Assembly: GCF_900215375.1 (NCBI RefSeq)
Contig: NZ_OBEF01000018.1
Span: 1 to 64,000 of the forward strand
DNA from: Enterobacter sp. CC120223-11
Lineage (GTDB): Bacteria > Pseudomonadota > Gammaproteobacteria > Enterobacterales > Enterobacteriaceae
Direction of reading: 5' to 3'
DNA length: 64,000 nucleotides
The notes below the pieces were generated by a model that saw only the letters and a list, made by a program, of their open reading frames with translations, ran no database searches and was not told the DNA's origin. Positions 1 to 8,754 of the stretch are shown here, one piece after another; the stretch's first letter is position 1; each line of letters opens with the position of its first letter. The position numbers and the translations under genes were made by a program.

Positions 1-101
1 TAAGGTTCGATTCGAACGCAGTGAGAAAGCGTTGCCGCAGGCAACGACCCGAAGGGCGAGTCGCTTCAGCGGCGAGTAATCCTTCCCCCGCCACCATCTC
101 C
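1..101 (+). repeat. tRNA-Tyr 3'-end-like sequence (possible rtT/tpr-type repeat)
   Basis: Positions 84-101 read like the T-stem, acceptor 3' strand and CCA of enterobacterial tRNA-Tyr (ATCCTTCCCCCGCCACCA). Positions 2-10 resemble the other side of the T arm (AAGGTTCGA). About 70 bases of GC-rich sequence lie between the two parts. In E. coli the nar operon is followed by tyrTV with rtT/tpr repeats that each carry a copy of the tRNA 3' end, so a repeat of this kind is the best reading. Upstream sequence is outside the window, so an intact tRNA gene cannot be claimed. Confidence 0.45.
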
Positions 102-178
102 TCATAAAGCGTCTCAGCTAAATCAATCCCTTGAATCACTTAGCATTCCGTAGCGAGAAGGTTTTTTCACGCCAGACC

Positions 179-260
179 TTCCCGGTGGCACTCCGTTTTA
201 CCGGACTACTAATATGCACTGTCACCGTAGGCACGGTAAGGCGAAGCCGCCACCGGGCAT
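179..260. repeat. REP/BIME pair
   Basis: Two REP-like units face each other: CCCGGTGGCAC...TTACCGG near 181-203, and CGGTAAGGCG...GCCACCGGGC at 234-258. This is the usual make-up of a bacterial interspersed mosaic element at a 3' end. It lies just beyond the 3' end of the leftward Lrp-type gene. Confidence 0.6.
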
Positions 261-270
261 GAACCAACCA

Positions 271-714
271 CTACACGCCAGGCAACCGTCGCCCGACAGG
301 CGAACTTTTCACAATAGATGTATTCGACTGCGCGAGCTCTGATAACCCGTCCAGCAGCGTATCCAGTTGACCGATATCCTTGACCACCAGCCTTGCCACA
401 AAGCAGTCCTCCCCCGTCACTTTGTCGCACTCAATGCATTCGGGCATCGTCTGGAGATATTTCTCCACTTTGAGCAGAGCGCCGGGCAGCGGCTTGACTC
501 GCACCAACGCCTGCAGGGTATAACCCAACGCTGCCAGGTTCACTTTGGCGCTGTATCCCTCAATCACACCCCGCTCTTCCAGGCGCTTAAGCCGCTCGGC
601 AGTGCTTGGCGAGGTGAGGCCCACTTCAGCACTCAGTACTTTTAGCGAGACGCGGGCATCCTTCGTCAGACAGGCTATGATCCGCCTGTCGATGTCGTCG
701 ATAAGGTATTCCAT
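271..714 (-). CDS. Lrp/AsnC-family transcriptional regulator
   Basis: This 147-residue protein has the usual Lrp/AsnC length and layout. The N-terminal helix-turn-helix starts IDDIDRRIIACLTKDARVS, with the recognition region around residues 25-50, and an AsnC-type effector-binding and oligomerisation domain follows from about residue 60. The start has AAGG eight bases upstream. It is divergent from the EamA exporter at 822, and the 107-base gap between them must hold both promoters. Local Lrp-type regulators of this arrangement commonly control the neighbouring amino-acid or metabolite exporter, so control of that gene is inferred. The effector is unknown. Confidence 0.85.
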   Translation of the reverse strand: MEYLIDDIDRRIIACLTKDARVSLKVLSAEVGLTSPSTAERLKRLEERGVIEGYSAKVNLAALGYTLQALVRVKPLPGALLKVEKYLQTMPECIECDKVTGEDCFVARLVVKDIGQLDTLLDGLSELAQSNTSIVKSSPVGRRLPGV

Positions 715-821
715 CTCTTTTGCCTTATTTATAAATGAAAATAACGTACATTACCTTATAACACATCTGTAACAACACGCGTCAGGCGTCCAGAATAGGT
801 CCATCAACTGTGGAGGTGTCT

Positions 822-1718
822 ATGCATGAACGTAATACGGGCGTCTGGCAAATGAGCCTGGCGATGCTTATCTCTGGCTCCATTGGCGCTTTTGTCCTGC
901 TGTCAGGTTTGCCGGTGATTGACGTGGTTTTCTGGCGCTGCGCTATCGGTGCGCTTGCCCTGCTGCTCTTTATACGACTGAGCAAGCAACCCTTCAGCCA
1001 ATTGACCCGCCGCACTTTGCTACTGGCCATAGCGGGTGGCGTCGCGCTGGTCATCAACTGGCTGATGCTATTTGCCGCCTACGATCAAATCTCCATCGGC
1101 ATGTCGACGGTGGTCTACAACACCCAGCCGTTTATGCTGGTGCTGATGGGCATGGCTTTCGGCGAACGGGTCGCGCTGGTGAAATGGGGCTGGCTGGCTC
1201 TGGCGTTTGTGGGCGTGGTGGTGCTGCTGTCGAGCGAGCTCTCTCAGCCCAACGGTCATCTGCTCACGGGCGTTATGCTGGCGCTGGGTGCCGCATTTTT
1301 TTATGCGCTGACCGCACTGATTGCTCGCCGACTTCACCCGCTGCCACCTCAACATATCGCCCTGATTCAGGTCCTGACGGGGGTAGTGATGCTGTTGCCG
1401 CTCGCCCACTTTAGCCAGCTCTCCGCAGCTTCACCTTGGGGGATTCTGTTGACGCTCGGGATCGTGCATACGGGCGTCATGTATCAGCTGCTCTATAGCG
1501 CCATACAGAAATTGCCCACCCCGCTCATTGGCTCCCTGTCATTTATCTATCCGCTGGTCGCCATCGTGGTCGATGCGGTCGTGTTCGGTCACACGCTGAA
1601 TGCAGTGCAGGGGTTCGGGGGAATATTGATTCTGCTGGCGGCTGCCGGAAATAACCTGGGATGGGGCACAAAGCAAAAGGCCCCGCATGCGCAGGGCCTT
1701 GAACAGAAAGTCCGTTAA
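822..1718 (+). CDS. EamA/DMT-family inner-membrane exporter
   Basis: This roughly 298-residue protein has about ten hydrophobic segments in two EamA repeats (residues ~5-135 and ~150-285). It belongs to the drug/metabolite transporter superfamily, whose members often export amino acids or their derivatives. The ATG at 822 is preferred over the in-frame GTG at 810 because GGAGG at 812-816 sits at the right distance before it. The gene is divergent from an Lrp-type regulator that probably controls it. Its stop codon directly abuts the convergent narI stop, and a terminator-like hairpin lies inside its last codons. The substrate cannot be told from sequence. Confidence 0.85.
   Translation: MHERNTGVWQMSLAMLISGSIGAFVLLSGLPVIDVVFWRCAIGALALLLFIRLSKQPFSQLTRRTLLLAIAGGVALVINWLMLFAAYDQISIGMSTVVYNTQPFMLVLMGMAFGERVALVKWGWLALAFVGVVVLLSSELSQPNGHLLTGVMLALGAAFFYALTALIARRLHPLPPQHIALIQVLTGVVMLLPLAHFSQLSAASPWGILLTLGIVHTGVMYQLLYSAIQKLPTPLIGSLSFIYPLVAIVVDAVVFGHTLNAVQGFGGILILLAAAGNNLGWGTKQKAPHAQGLEQKVR
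1677..1700 (-). terminator. Probable narGHJI terminator inside the eamA 3' end
   Basis: A perfect 7-bp stem, AAGGCCC/GGGCCTT, surrounds a 10-base loop. Read leftward it is followed by TTTTGCTTT. It lies 19 bases beyond the narI stop, within the coding sequence of the convergent exporter gene. Confidence 0.6.
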
Positions 1719-2396
1719 TCAGCGACGAGCGCGAACAATCTGGTATTTGCGTGTCAGGTACTCCACCGGCACGCTCCAGATATGCACCAGACGCGAGAAC
1801 GGGAACAGCACGAACAGCGTCATCCCGAGCACCAGGTGCAGGCGGAAGATAAACGCCACGCCATCCAGATGAGCAGACGCACCGCCGTGGAAGGTCACCA
1901 CGGATTGCGCCCAGCCGACCAGTTTCATCATTTCACTGCCGTCCATATGCTGAGCAGAGAAAGGAATAGTCAGCAGACCCAGCGCACACTGGATAACCAG
2001 CACCGACATCACCATAATATCAGCCTTGGTCGTGGTTGCCCGAATGCGCGGATTAAACAGTCGGCGTTTGAGCAGCAGAATGCCGCCCACCAGACACATC
2101 ACGCCCGCCGCACCACCGCCAAACATCGCCATCTTCTGCTTCACTTCCAGCGGCAGCCAGGCCTCATACATCCAGTGCGGCGTCAGCATCCCGAAGGCGT
2201 GACCGGCAATCACGCCGAGGATCCCGAGGTGGAACAGATTTGATGCCAGGTTCATCCCTTTTTTGTCCAGCATCTGGCTGGAACCCGCACGCCAGCTGTA
2301 CTGTCCATAGTCGTAGCGCAGCCAGCTACCGACCAGGAACACGGTCCCGGCGATATACGGGTAAATATCAAAGAAGAACATATTCAGGAATTGCAT
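1719..2396 (-). CDS. narI: Respiratory nitrate reductase A, gamma (cytochrome b) subunit
   Basis: This 225-residue integral membrane protein is the same length as E. coli NarI, with about five hydrophobic spans. It oxidises quinol on the periplasmic side and passes electrons through two b haems to NarH. Histidines expected as haem ligands are visible in [18 protein letters not shown] and near the C-terminus in RLHLVLGM and FSRLVHIW. It is the last gene of narGHJI. Its ATG overlaps the end of narJ, implying translational coupling. Confidence 0.97.
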   Translation of the reverse strand: MQFLNMFFFDIYPYIAGTVFLVGSWLRYDYGQYSWRAGSSQMLDKKGMNLASNLFHLGILGVIAGHAFGMLTPHWMYEAWLPLEVKQKMAMFGGGAAGVMCLVGGILLLKRRLFNPRIRATTTKADIMVMSVLVIQCALGLLTIPFSAQHMDGSEMMKLVGWAQSVVTFHGGASAHLDGVAFIFRLHLVLGMTLFVLFPFSRLVHIWSVPVEYLTRKYQIVRARR

Positions 2397-3106
2397 TAGC
2401 GCTCTCCTCCAGTTGAGATATTCAGATACTGCGGTGCAACCGCTCCGGCAAAGCGGCGCTGATGGGCCGCGATGTCCGATTCAGCACAGCCCTGGTCGGC
2501 AAAGAATTTCACCTGCTCTTCTTCCCAGACCGCATCCAGCGCCTGCGGCGTGTCATCGCGGGCTTCGTCAGCAATTTTTTCCGCCATCTTCACGCTGTCC
2601 ACTTCGGTGCTGGCAAGCTTGAGCAGCACGTCAAACAGCACGGCATAGTGGCTTTCACGCTGCTCCAGTCGTGCCTTCAGCAGTGCCAAAATCGGGGCGA
2701 TGTCCTGCAGGCCGCCAATCGCTTCGTCACGCGGTAGCTGCGCCAGATATTCCAGATAGAGTGGCAGATGGTCCGGCAGTTCGCGGCTGTCGAGCTCCAG
2801 CCCGTGCTGCGAATACTGCGCCATCAGGTCAACCATCGCCTGGCCACGATCGCGGGATTCGCCGTGAACGTGCTCAAACAGCAGCAGCGATGTGGCGCGA
2901 CCACGATCGAACAGCTCGCTGTAAGCGGCCTGAACGTCGAGCAGATCCTTTTGCGTGAAATCGCGAACGAACACGCACAGCGACTGAGCCTCTTCTTGCG
3001 CCAGCACGTCAGACTCTGCCAGCGCTTCATGAAGCTCCTGCTGATGCTGCCACAGGGCAGCATCCGGGTACTCCAGCAGGCGGGAGATAATCACCAGCTC
3101 TTTCAT
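2396..3106 (-). CDS. narJ: Nitrate reductase assembly chaperone NarJ (delta subunit)
   Basis: This 236-residue acidic cytoplasmic protein has the expected length for NarJ, the TorD-like chaperone. It binds the NarG N-terminus, allows insertion of the molybdenum cofactor and FeS cluster, and is not part of the final enzyme. The characteristic start (ISRLLEYPD) and the acidic, Gln-rich helical body are present. It overlaps narH upstream and narI downstream by a few bases, as in E. coli. Confidence 0.96.
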   Translation of the reverse strand: MKELVIISRLLEYPDAALWQHQQELHEALAESDVLAQEEAQSLCVFVRDFTQKDLLDVQAAYSELFDRGRATSLLLFEHVHGESRDRGQAMVDLMAQYSQHGLELDSRELPDHLPLYLEYLAQLPRDEAIGGLQDIAPILALLKARLEQRESHYAVLFDVLLKLASTEVDSVKMAEKIADEARDDTPQALDAVWEEEQVKFFADQGCAESDIAAHQRRFAGAVAPQYLNISTGGER

Positions 3107-4638
3107 GACCGACGCTCCGTTTTGCTGGTCACATCGATGGCGTCGATGCGACGGCTGTTGAACAGGTTGAAGCCGCTGTCGGAGCCGTGGCAGCCGTCAC
3201 CAAAGCTGAAACCACAGCCGCTCTTCTCAGGGAAGGCGTCACGGGCCAGCTCACGGTGGCTGCTCGGTACCACGAAGCGATCTTCGTAGTTGGCGATAGC
3301 CAGGTAGCGGTACATTTCCTGCGCCTGGGCTTCGGTCAGACCGACTTCTTCCAGTGCGGAGATATCGTTCACGCCGTCCACTGTTTCGGCACGCTTGTAG
3401 TGACGCATCGCCAGCATACGTTTCAGGGCACGCAGAACAGGAGCGGTGTCGCCGGCAGTCAGCATGTTCGCCAGGTACTGCACAGGAATGCGCAGGCTGT
3501 CGACGTCCGGCAGAATACCGTTGCTGCCGATCTCACCCGCGTCGGCCGCAGACTGAATCGGAGACAGCGGCGGCACGTACCAGACCATTGGCAGAGTACG
3601 GTATTCCGGGTGCAGCGGCAGAGCGAGCTTCCAGTCCATCGCCATTTTGTATACCGGCGACTGCTGAGCGGCGTCGATTACGCTCTGCGGAATGCCCTGC
3701 TTCAGCGCTTCTTCAATCACTTTTGGATCGTTTGGATTGAGGAACACGTCCAGCTGACGCTGATAGAGATCTGTCTCGCTCTCGGTGCTTGCTGCCTGCT
3801 CAATCGCATCTGCGTCATACAGCAGTACGCCGAGATAGCGGATGCGGCCCACGCAGGTTTCGGAGCAGACAGTCGGCTGACCAGCTTCGATACGCGGGTA
3901 GCAGAAGATGCACTTCTCGGATTTACCGCTCTTCCAGTTGAAGTAGATTTTTTTGTACGGGCAGCCGGTGATACACATGCGCCAGCCGCGGCACTTGTCC
4001 TGATCGATCAGCACAATGCCATCTTCTTCACGCTTGTAAATCGCCCCGCTCGGACAGGTCGCCACACACGCCGGGTTCAGGCAGTGTTCGCACAGGCGCG
4101 GCATATACATCATGAAGGTGTTTTCGAACTGGCCGTACATCTCCTTCTGGATGTTCTCGAAGTTTTTGTCACGGGACAGCTTCTCAAACTCACCGCCCAG
4201 ATCGTCTTCCCAGTTCGGGCCTGCGGTAATTTTGTCCATCCGCTGACCGGTGATCAGCGATCGAGGACGGGCAATCGGCTGATGCTTGCTTTCGCCCGCT
4301 TTGTGCAGCGTCTGGTAGTCGAAATCAAACGGCTCGTAATAGTCGTCGATACCCGGCAGATGTGGGTTGGCGAAGATTTTACCGAGCAGCATGGCTTTGT
4401 TACCCATGCGCGGCACCAGCTTGCCGTTAATTTTACGGATCCAGCCGCCCTTCCATTTCTCCTGGTTTTCCCAGTCGGTCGGGAAACCGACGCCCGGCTT
4501 GGTTTCCACGTTGTTAAACCACGCGTACTCCACGCCTTCGCGGCTGGTCCAGACGTTTTTACAGGTGACTGAACAGGTGTGACAGCCGATGCATTTGTCG
4601 AGATTCAGCACCATGCCGACTTGTGAACGAATTTTCAT
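3103..4638 (-). CDS. narH: Respiratory nitrate reductase A, beta (iron-sulfur) subunit
   Basis: This 511-residue protein is one residue shorter than E. coli NarH. It is the cytoplasmic electron-transfer subunit carrying three 4Fe-4S clusters and one 3Fe-4S cluster. The first ligand group, CIGCHTCSVTCK, is at residues ~16-27. The central groups CEHCLNPAC and KCRGWRMCITGCP follow, with the Trp typical of the 3Fe-4S site, then KCIFCYPR and CSETCVGR. It overlaps narG and narJ by four bases each, so the four subunits are translationally coupled. Confidence 0.97.
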   Translation of the reverse strand: MKIRSQVGMVLNLDKCIGCHTCSVTCKNVWTSREGVEYAWFNNVETKPGVGFPTDWENQEKWKGGWIRKINGKLVPRMGNKAMLLGKIFANPHLPGIDDYYEPFDFDYQTLHKAGESKHQPIARPRSLITGQRMDKITAGPNWEDDLGGEFEKLSRDKNFENIQKEMYGQFENTFMMYMPRLCEHCLNPACVATCPSGAIYKREEDGIVLIDQDKCRGWRMCITGCPYKKIYFNWKSGKSEKCIFCYPRIEAGQPTVCSETCVGRIRYLGVLLYDADAIEQAASTESETDLYQRQLDVFLNPNDPKVIEEALKQGIPQSVIDAAQQSPVYKMAMDWKLALPLHPEYRTLPMVWYVPPLSPIQSAADAGEIGSNGILPDVDSLRIPVQYLANMLTAGDTAPVLRALKRMLAMRHYKRAETVDGVNDISALEEVGLTEAQAQEMYRYLAIANYEDRFVVPSSHRELARDAFPEKSGCGFSFGDGCHGSDSGFNLFNSRRIDAIDVTSKTERRS

Positions 4639-7600
4639 TTTACGCTCTCCTGTACCTGGTCATTACCTTCGCCGTCTAACCAGTCAATGTTCTTCATCTT
4701 ACGGACCACCACGAACTCATCACGGTTAGAGCCAACGGTGCCGTAGTAGTTAAAGCCGTACGCCAGCTGCGCGTAGCCGCCAATCATGTGGGTCGGTTTC
4801 GGGCTGATGCGGGTCACGGAGTTGTGAATGCCGCCGCGCTGGCCAGTAATTTCCGAGCCAGGCAGGTTCACGATGCGCTCCTGAGCGTGGTACATCATGG
4901 TCATACCTGCCGGTACGCGCTGGCTCACGACCGCACGTGCGGTCAGGGAACCGTTGCTGTTGAAGACTTCAATCCAGTCGTTGTCTTCAATGCCCAGCTC
5001 TTTGGCGTCTGCTTCACTCATCCATACGATCGGGCCGCCGCGTGACAGGGTCAGCATCAGCAGGTTGTCGCTGTAGGTGGAGTGAATGCCCCACTTCTGG
5101 TGCGGCGTCAGGAAGTTCAGCGCCTTTTCAGGGTTGCCGTTGGACTTCTGCCCCATCACCGCTTTCACCGAACGGGTGTCGATCGGTGGACGGTACACCA
5201 GCAGGCTTTCGCCGAAATCACGCATCCACTGGTGATCCTGATACAGCTGCTGACGGCCGGAGAGCGTACGCCATGGGATAAGCTCATGAACGTTGGTGTA
5301 GCCTGCGTTGTAGGAGACGTGCTCATCTTCAAGGCCAGACCAGGTCGGGCTGGAGATAATTTTGCGCGGCTGGGCCTGGATATCGCGGAAGCGAATTTTT
5401 TCGTCTTCTTTGTTCAGCGCCAGATGCGTGTGGTCACGACCGGTAATTTCGCTGAGTGCTGCCCAGGCTTTCACGGCGACCTGGCCGTTGGTTTCTGGCG
5501 CGAAGGTCAGGATCATCTCTGCCGCGTCAATGGCGGTGTTGATCATCGGCTGGCCTTTCGCCGGGCCTTCTGCCTTGGTGTAATTCAGCTTACGCAGTAG
5601 ATCGACTTCGCTTTCGGTGTTCCAGGCAATGCCCTTGCCGCCGTTGCCAATTTTCTCCATCAGCGGGCCGACGGAGGTGAAGCGCTCGTAGGTTGCCGGG
5701 TAATCGCGTTCCACGGTCATGATGTGCGGCGCGGTTTTGCCTGGGATCAGGTCGCATTCACCTTTTTTCCAGTCCTTCACGTCCATCGCCTGCGCCAGTT
5801 CGGCCGGGGAGTCGTGCTGGATTGGCAGCGTCACCACATCGGTTTCTTTGCCGAGGTGGCCCACGCACACTTCTGAGAATTTCTTCGCGATATCCTTGTA
5901 GATATCCCAGTCGCTTTTGGATTCCCACGCAGGGTCTACAGCGGCGGAGAGTGGATGAATAAACGGATGCATATCCGAAGTATTCATGTCGTCTTTTTCA
6001 TACCAGGTGGCGGTCGGCAGCACGATGTCGGAGAACAGGCAGGTGCTCGACAGACGGAAGTCCAGCGTCACCACCAGATCCAGTTTGCCATCGAGACCGT
6101 TATCAACCCATTCCACCTCTTCCGGCTTCATGCCGCCCTGCTCACCGAGATCTTTGCCCTGAATGCCGTGCTCGGTACCCAGCAGGTACTTCAGCATGTA
6201 TTCATGGCCTTTACCGGAGGAGCCCAGCAGGTTTGAACGCCAGATGAACATGTTACGCGGATGGTTTTTACCGTTGTCCGGACGCTCAGAGGCGAAGTGC
6301 ATCGAGCCGTCTTTCAGGGATTTCACGGTGAAATCGACCGGCGACATGCCCGCTTTTTCCGCTTCCGCTTTGATGGTCAGCGGGTTAGTACCGAGCTGCG
6401 GCGCAGACGGCAGCCAGCCCATACGCTCTGCACGCACGTTGAAATCAAGCAGATGACCACTGTAGCGGGATTTATCCGCCATTGGCGACAGCAGCTCCTG
6501 CGCGGTCAGCGTTTCATAACGCCACTGGCTGGAGTGGTTGTAGAAGTACGAGGTGCTGTTCATATGGCGCGGTGGACGGTTCCAGTCCAGCGCGAACGCC
6601 AGCGGAGTCCAGCCGGTTTGTGGACGGAGCTTTTCCTGGCCCACATAGTGCGCCCAGCCGCCGCCGCTCTGCCCGACGCAGCCGCAGAAGATCAGCATGT
6701 TGATGATCCCGCGATAGTTCATATCGAGGTGATACCAGTGGTTCAGACCGGCCCCGACGATGATCATCGAACGACCATGGGTTTTATCGGCGTTATCGGC
6801 AAACTCGCGAGCGGTACGGATAATCTGCGCACGGGAAACGCCGGTGATCTGTTCCGCCCAGGCTGGCGTGTACGCTTTCACGTCGTCGTAGCTTGTGGCG
6901 CAATTCTCATCGTTCAGACCGCGTTCCAGGCCGTAGTTAGCCATGGTCAGGTCATAAACGGTGGTGACCAGCTGGGTGGTGCCGTCGGCCATTTGCAGAC
7001 GTTTCACCGGCAGCTTGTGCAGCAGGATGTTTTCCAATTCAACGCTGGCGAAGTGTTCGGTGCCGTCACCGCCGAAATACGGGAAGCCCACTTCGGCGAT
7101 TTCGTCGTGGCTGCCAAGCATGGAGAGGCGCAGCTGAACTTCTTCGCCGCTCTTGCCGTCGCGCTGTTCGAGGTTCCACTTGCCTTTGTCGCCCCAGCGG
7201 AAGCCGATGGAGCCGTTTGGCACGGTCATTTCGCCGTTGTCATTGAAGGCAACGGTTTTCCATTCCGGATTCTGCTCCTGGCCCAGGCCGTCGACGAGGT
7301 CAGAGGCGCGCAGCATGCGGCCCGCGGCGTAGTAGCCATCGCGCTCTTCCAGCGCCACCAGCATCGGCATATCGGTGTAGCGACGCACGTAGTCGGTGAA
7401 GTACTGGCTTGGCTTATCGAGGTGGAACTCACGCAGCATGACGTGGCCCATCGCCAGCGCCATCGCCGCATCGGTGCCCTGCTTCGGCGCCAGCCACAGA
7501 TCGCACAGCTTGGCGATTTCGGCGTAGTCCGGCGTCACGGCCACGGTTTTGGTGCCTTTGTAGCGAACTTCAGTGAAGAAGTGCGCATCCGGCGTACGCG

Positions 7601-8378
7601 TCTGCGGCACGTTCGAGCCCCAGGCGATGATATACGAGGAGTTGTACCAGTCGGCGGATTCTGGCACGTCGGTCTGCTCGCCCCAGGTCTGCGGAGACGC
7701 AGGCGGCAGGTCACAGTACCAGTCGTAGAAGCTCAGGCAGGTACCGCCGAGCAGCGAGAGGTAACGTGCACCCGCGGCGTAGGACACCATCGACATCGCC
7801 GGGATCGGCGAGAAGCCCGCCACACGGTCAGGGCCGTAGGTTTTGACGGTGTAGACGTTAGAGGCGGCAATCAGCTCATTCACTTCCTGCCAGGAGGAGC
7901 GCACGAAGCCGCCACGACCACGCGCCTGCTTAAAGCTTTTGGCTTTGTCGGCGTCTTCAATAATGGAAGCCCAGGCATTCACCGGGTCCGGGTGCTGAAC
8001 CTTCGCTTCGCGCCACATCTTCATCAGGCGTTTGCGCATCAGCGGGTATTTCAGGCGGTTGGCGCTGTAGAGATACCAGGAGTAACTCGCCCCACGCGGG
8101 CAGCCACGAGGTTCGTGATTTGGCATGTCGGGACGGGTACGCGGGTAGTCAGTTTGCTGGGTTTCCCAGGTCACCAGACCGTTTTTCACGTAGATCTTCC
8201 AGCTACATGAACCGGTGCAGTTTACGCCGTGGGTAGAACGCACCACTTTGTCATGCTGCCAGCGTTGGCGGTATCCATCTTCCCAGTCCCGGTTAGTTTC
8301 CAGAAGCTGGCCGTGCCCATCGGCAAAGGTTTCGCCCTTCTGCTTGAAGTAGCGAAACCGGTCCAGAAATTTGCTCAT
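4635..8378 (-). CDS. narG: Respiratory nitrate reductase A, alpha (catalytic molybdenum) subunit
   Basis: This 1247-residue protein is the same length as E. coli NarG. It reduces nitrate to nitrite in the cytoplasm at a bis-MGD molybdenum centre. The N-terminal FS0 cluster motif HGVNCTGSC (residues 50-58, His and Cys ligands) is intact. The Asp that ligates Mo lies in the segment YDWYCDLPP. The ATG at 8378 is chosen because AGGAG precedes it and gives the family length; a longer in-frame ATG at 8426 has no such support. An FNR box sits about 100 bases upstream. Confidence 0.98.
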   Translation of the reverse strand: MSKFLDRFRYFKQKGETFADGHGQLLETNRDWEDGYRQRWQHDKVVRSTHGVNCTGSCSWKIYVKNGLVTWETQQTDYPRTRPDMPNHEPRGCPRGASYSWYLYSANRLKYPLMRKRLMKMWREAKVQHPDPVNAWASIIEDADKAKSFKQARGRGGFVRSSWQEVNELIAASNVYTVKTYGPDRVAGFSPIPAMSMVSYAAGARYLSLLGGTCLSFYDWYCDLPPASPQTWGEQTDVPESADWYNSSYIIAWGSNVPQTRTPDAHFFTEVRYKGTKTVAVTPDYAEIAKLCDLWLAPKQGTDAAMALAMGHVMLREFHLDKPSQYFTDYVRRYTDMPMLVALEERDGYYAAGRMLRASDLVDGLGQEQNPEWKTVAFNDNGEMTVPNGSIGFRWGDKGKWNLEQRDGKSGEEVQLRLSMLGSHDEIAEVGFPYFGGDGTEHFASVELENILLHKLPVKRLQMADGTTQLVTTVYDLTMANYGLERGLNDENCATSYDDVKAYTPAWAEQITGVSRAQIIRTAREFADNADKTHGRSMIIVGAGLNHWYHLDMNYRGIINMLIFCGCVGQSGGGWAHYVGQEKLRPQTGWTPLAFALDWNRPPRHMNSTSYFYNHSSQWRYETLTAQELLSPMADKSRYSGHLLDFNVRAERMGWLPSAPQLGTNPLTIKAEAEKAGMSPVDFTVKSLKDGSMHFASERPDNGKNHPRNMFIWRSNLLGSSGKGHEYMLKYLLGTEHGIQGKDLGEQGGMKPEEVEWVDNGLDGKLDLVVTLDFRLSSTCLFSDIVLPTATWYEKDDMNTSDMHPFIHPLSAAVDPAWESKSDWDIYKDIAKKFSEVCVGHLGKETDVVTLPIQHDSPAELAQAMDVKDWKKGECDLIPGKTAPHIMTVERDYPATYERFTSVGPLMEKIGNGGKGIAWNTESEVDLLRKLNYTKAEGPAKGQPMINTAIDAAEMILTFAPETNGQVAVKAWAALSEITGRDHTHLALNKEDEKIRFRDIQAQPRKIISSPTWSGLEDEHVSYNAGYTNVHELIPWRTLSGRQQLYQDHQWMRDFGESLLVYRPPIDTRSVKAVMGQKSNGNPEKALNFLTPHQKWGIHSTYSDNLLMLTLSRGGPIVWMSEADAKELGIEDNDWIEVFNSNGSLTARAVVSQRVPAGMTMMYHAQERIVNLPGSEITGQRGGIHNSVTRISPKPTHMIGGYAQLAYGFNYYGTVGSNRDEFVVVRKMKNIDWLDGEGNDQVQESVK

Positions 8379-8435
8379 CGGGTTTCTCCTGATTGGGAGC
8401 CTGTTGGCTCTCTGATAAATCGACATTGCAACAAT

Positions 8436-8484
8436 TGCGGCGAAGGTAACCCTCTGAAAGAGGTTGAGAATTGATGGCGATCAA
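8436..8484 (-). promoter_or_regulatory. narG promoter with FNR box
   Basis: TTGAT-N4-ATCAA at 8471-8484 is a perfect FNR palindrome. If it sits at -41.5, as in E. coli narG, transcription starts near 8436. The leftward sequence GTTACCTT around 8443-8450 then falls at the -10 region. Confidence 0.8.
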
Positions 8485-8614
8485 GGCGAGTCAGGATGTT
8501 ACCGCTTGCAAAACAAGCACATACCCACAAAGTATTAGTATTTTCAATTTCTTATCATGCTGTTTTATAAAGGTTTTTAAGAGTCGCAACCAGAAAGCGC
8601 TGAGCCGCAATACG

Positions 8615-8634
8615 ATGGGGGTTATTAAGGAGTA
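8615..8634. promoter_or_regulatory. NarL heptamers far upstream of narG
   Basis: Read leftward this is TACTCCTTAATAACCCCCAT. It contains a perfect NarL heptamer (TACTCCT) and an imperfect neighbour about 190 bases upstream of the inferred narG start. That matches the distal NarL site of E. coli narG, which acts with an IHF-induced bend. Confidence 0.65.
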
Positions 8635-8638
8635 TTAG

Positions 8639-8737
8639 ATGCCATTACAGCTGACAAAATGGCTGAACAGGCGCGAGCAAGAGGCAGGAGGCTGGCGAAA
8701 AAAGGGCAAAAAAATGGCGCGATCTCTCGCGCCATGA
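8639..8737 (+). CDS. Possible 32-residue basic small protein
   Basis: An ATG at 8639 follows AAGGAG (8627-8632) at ideal spacing and opens 32 codons. The predicted peptide starts MPLQLTKWLNRREQEAGGW and is rich in Lys and Arg. I do not recognise it. The same AGGAGTA bases form a NarL heptamer, and the last codons run through the narK terminator hairpin, so the ribosome-binding site may be a coincidence. The rest of the narG-narK gap holds regulatory sites only. Confidence 0.25.
   Translation: MPLQLTKWLNRREQEAGGWRKKGKKMARSLAP
8708..8733 (-). terminator. narK terminator
   Basis: A GGCGCGA/TCGCGCC stem with a 4-base loop (8716-8733) is followed, reading leftward, by A and seven Ts. It lies 21 bases past the narK stop. 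Confidence 0.85.
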
Positions 8738-8754
8738 TAATCAAAAAGTCAGAC

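Noticed and set aside
1-101. Intact tRNA-Tyr gene with an intron
   Set aside because: The 5' half is not in the window and a ~70-base insertion in the T arm would have no known way to be removed in these bacteria.
810-821. GTG at 810 as start of the EamA exporter
   Set aside because: The Shine-Dalgarno GGAGG lies after this codon and is correctly placed for the ATG at 822.
3187-4572. Long rightward open frame (about 460 codons) opposite narH
   Set aside because: It is the mirror of a well-supported narH in a GC-rich gene, has no ribosome-binding site and gives an Arg/His-rich sequence without domain features.
6261-8210. Rightward open frame of about 650 codons opposite narG
   Set aside because: Same reason: antisense shadow of narG, low-complexity Arg/His/Val composition and no recognisable family.
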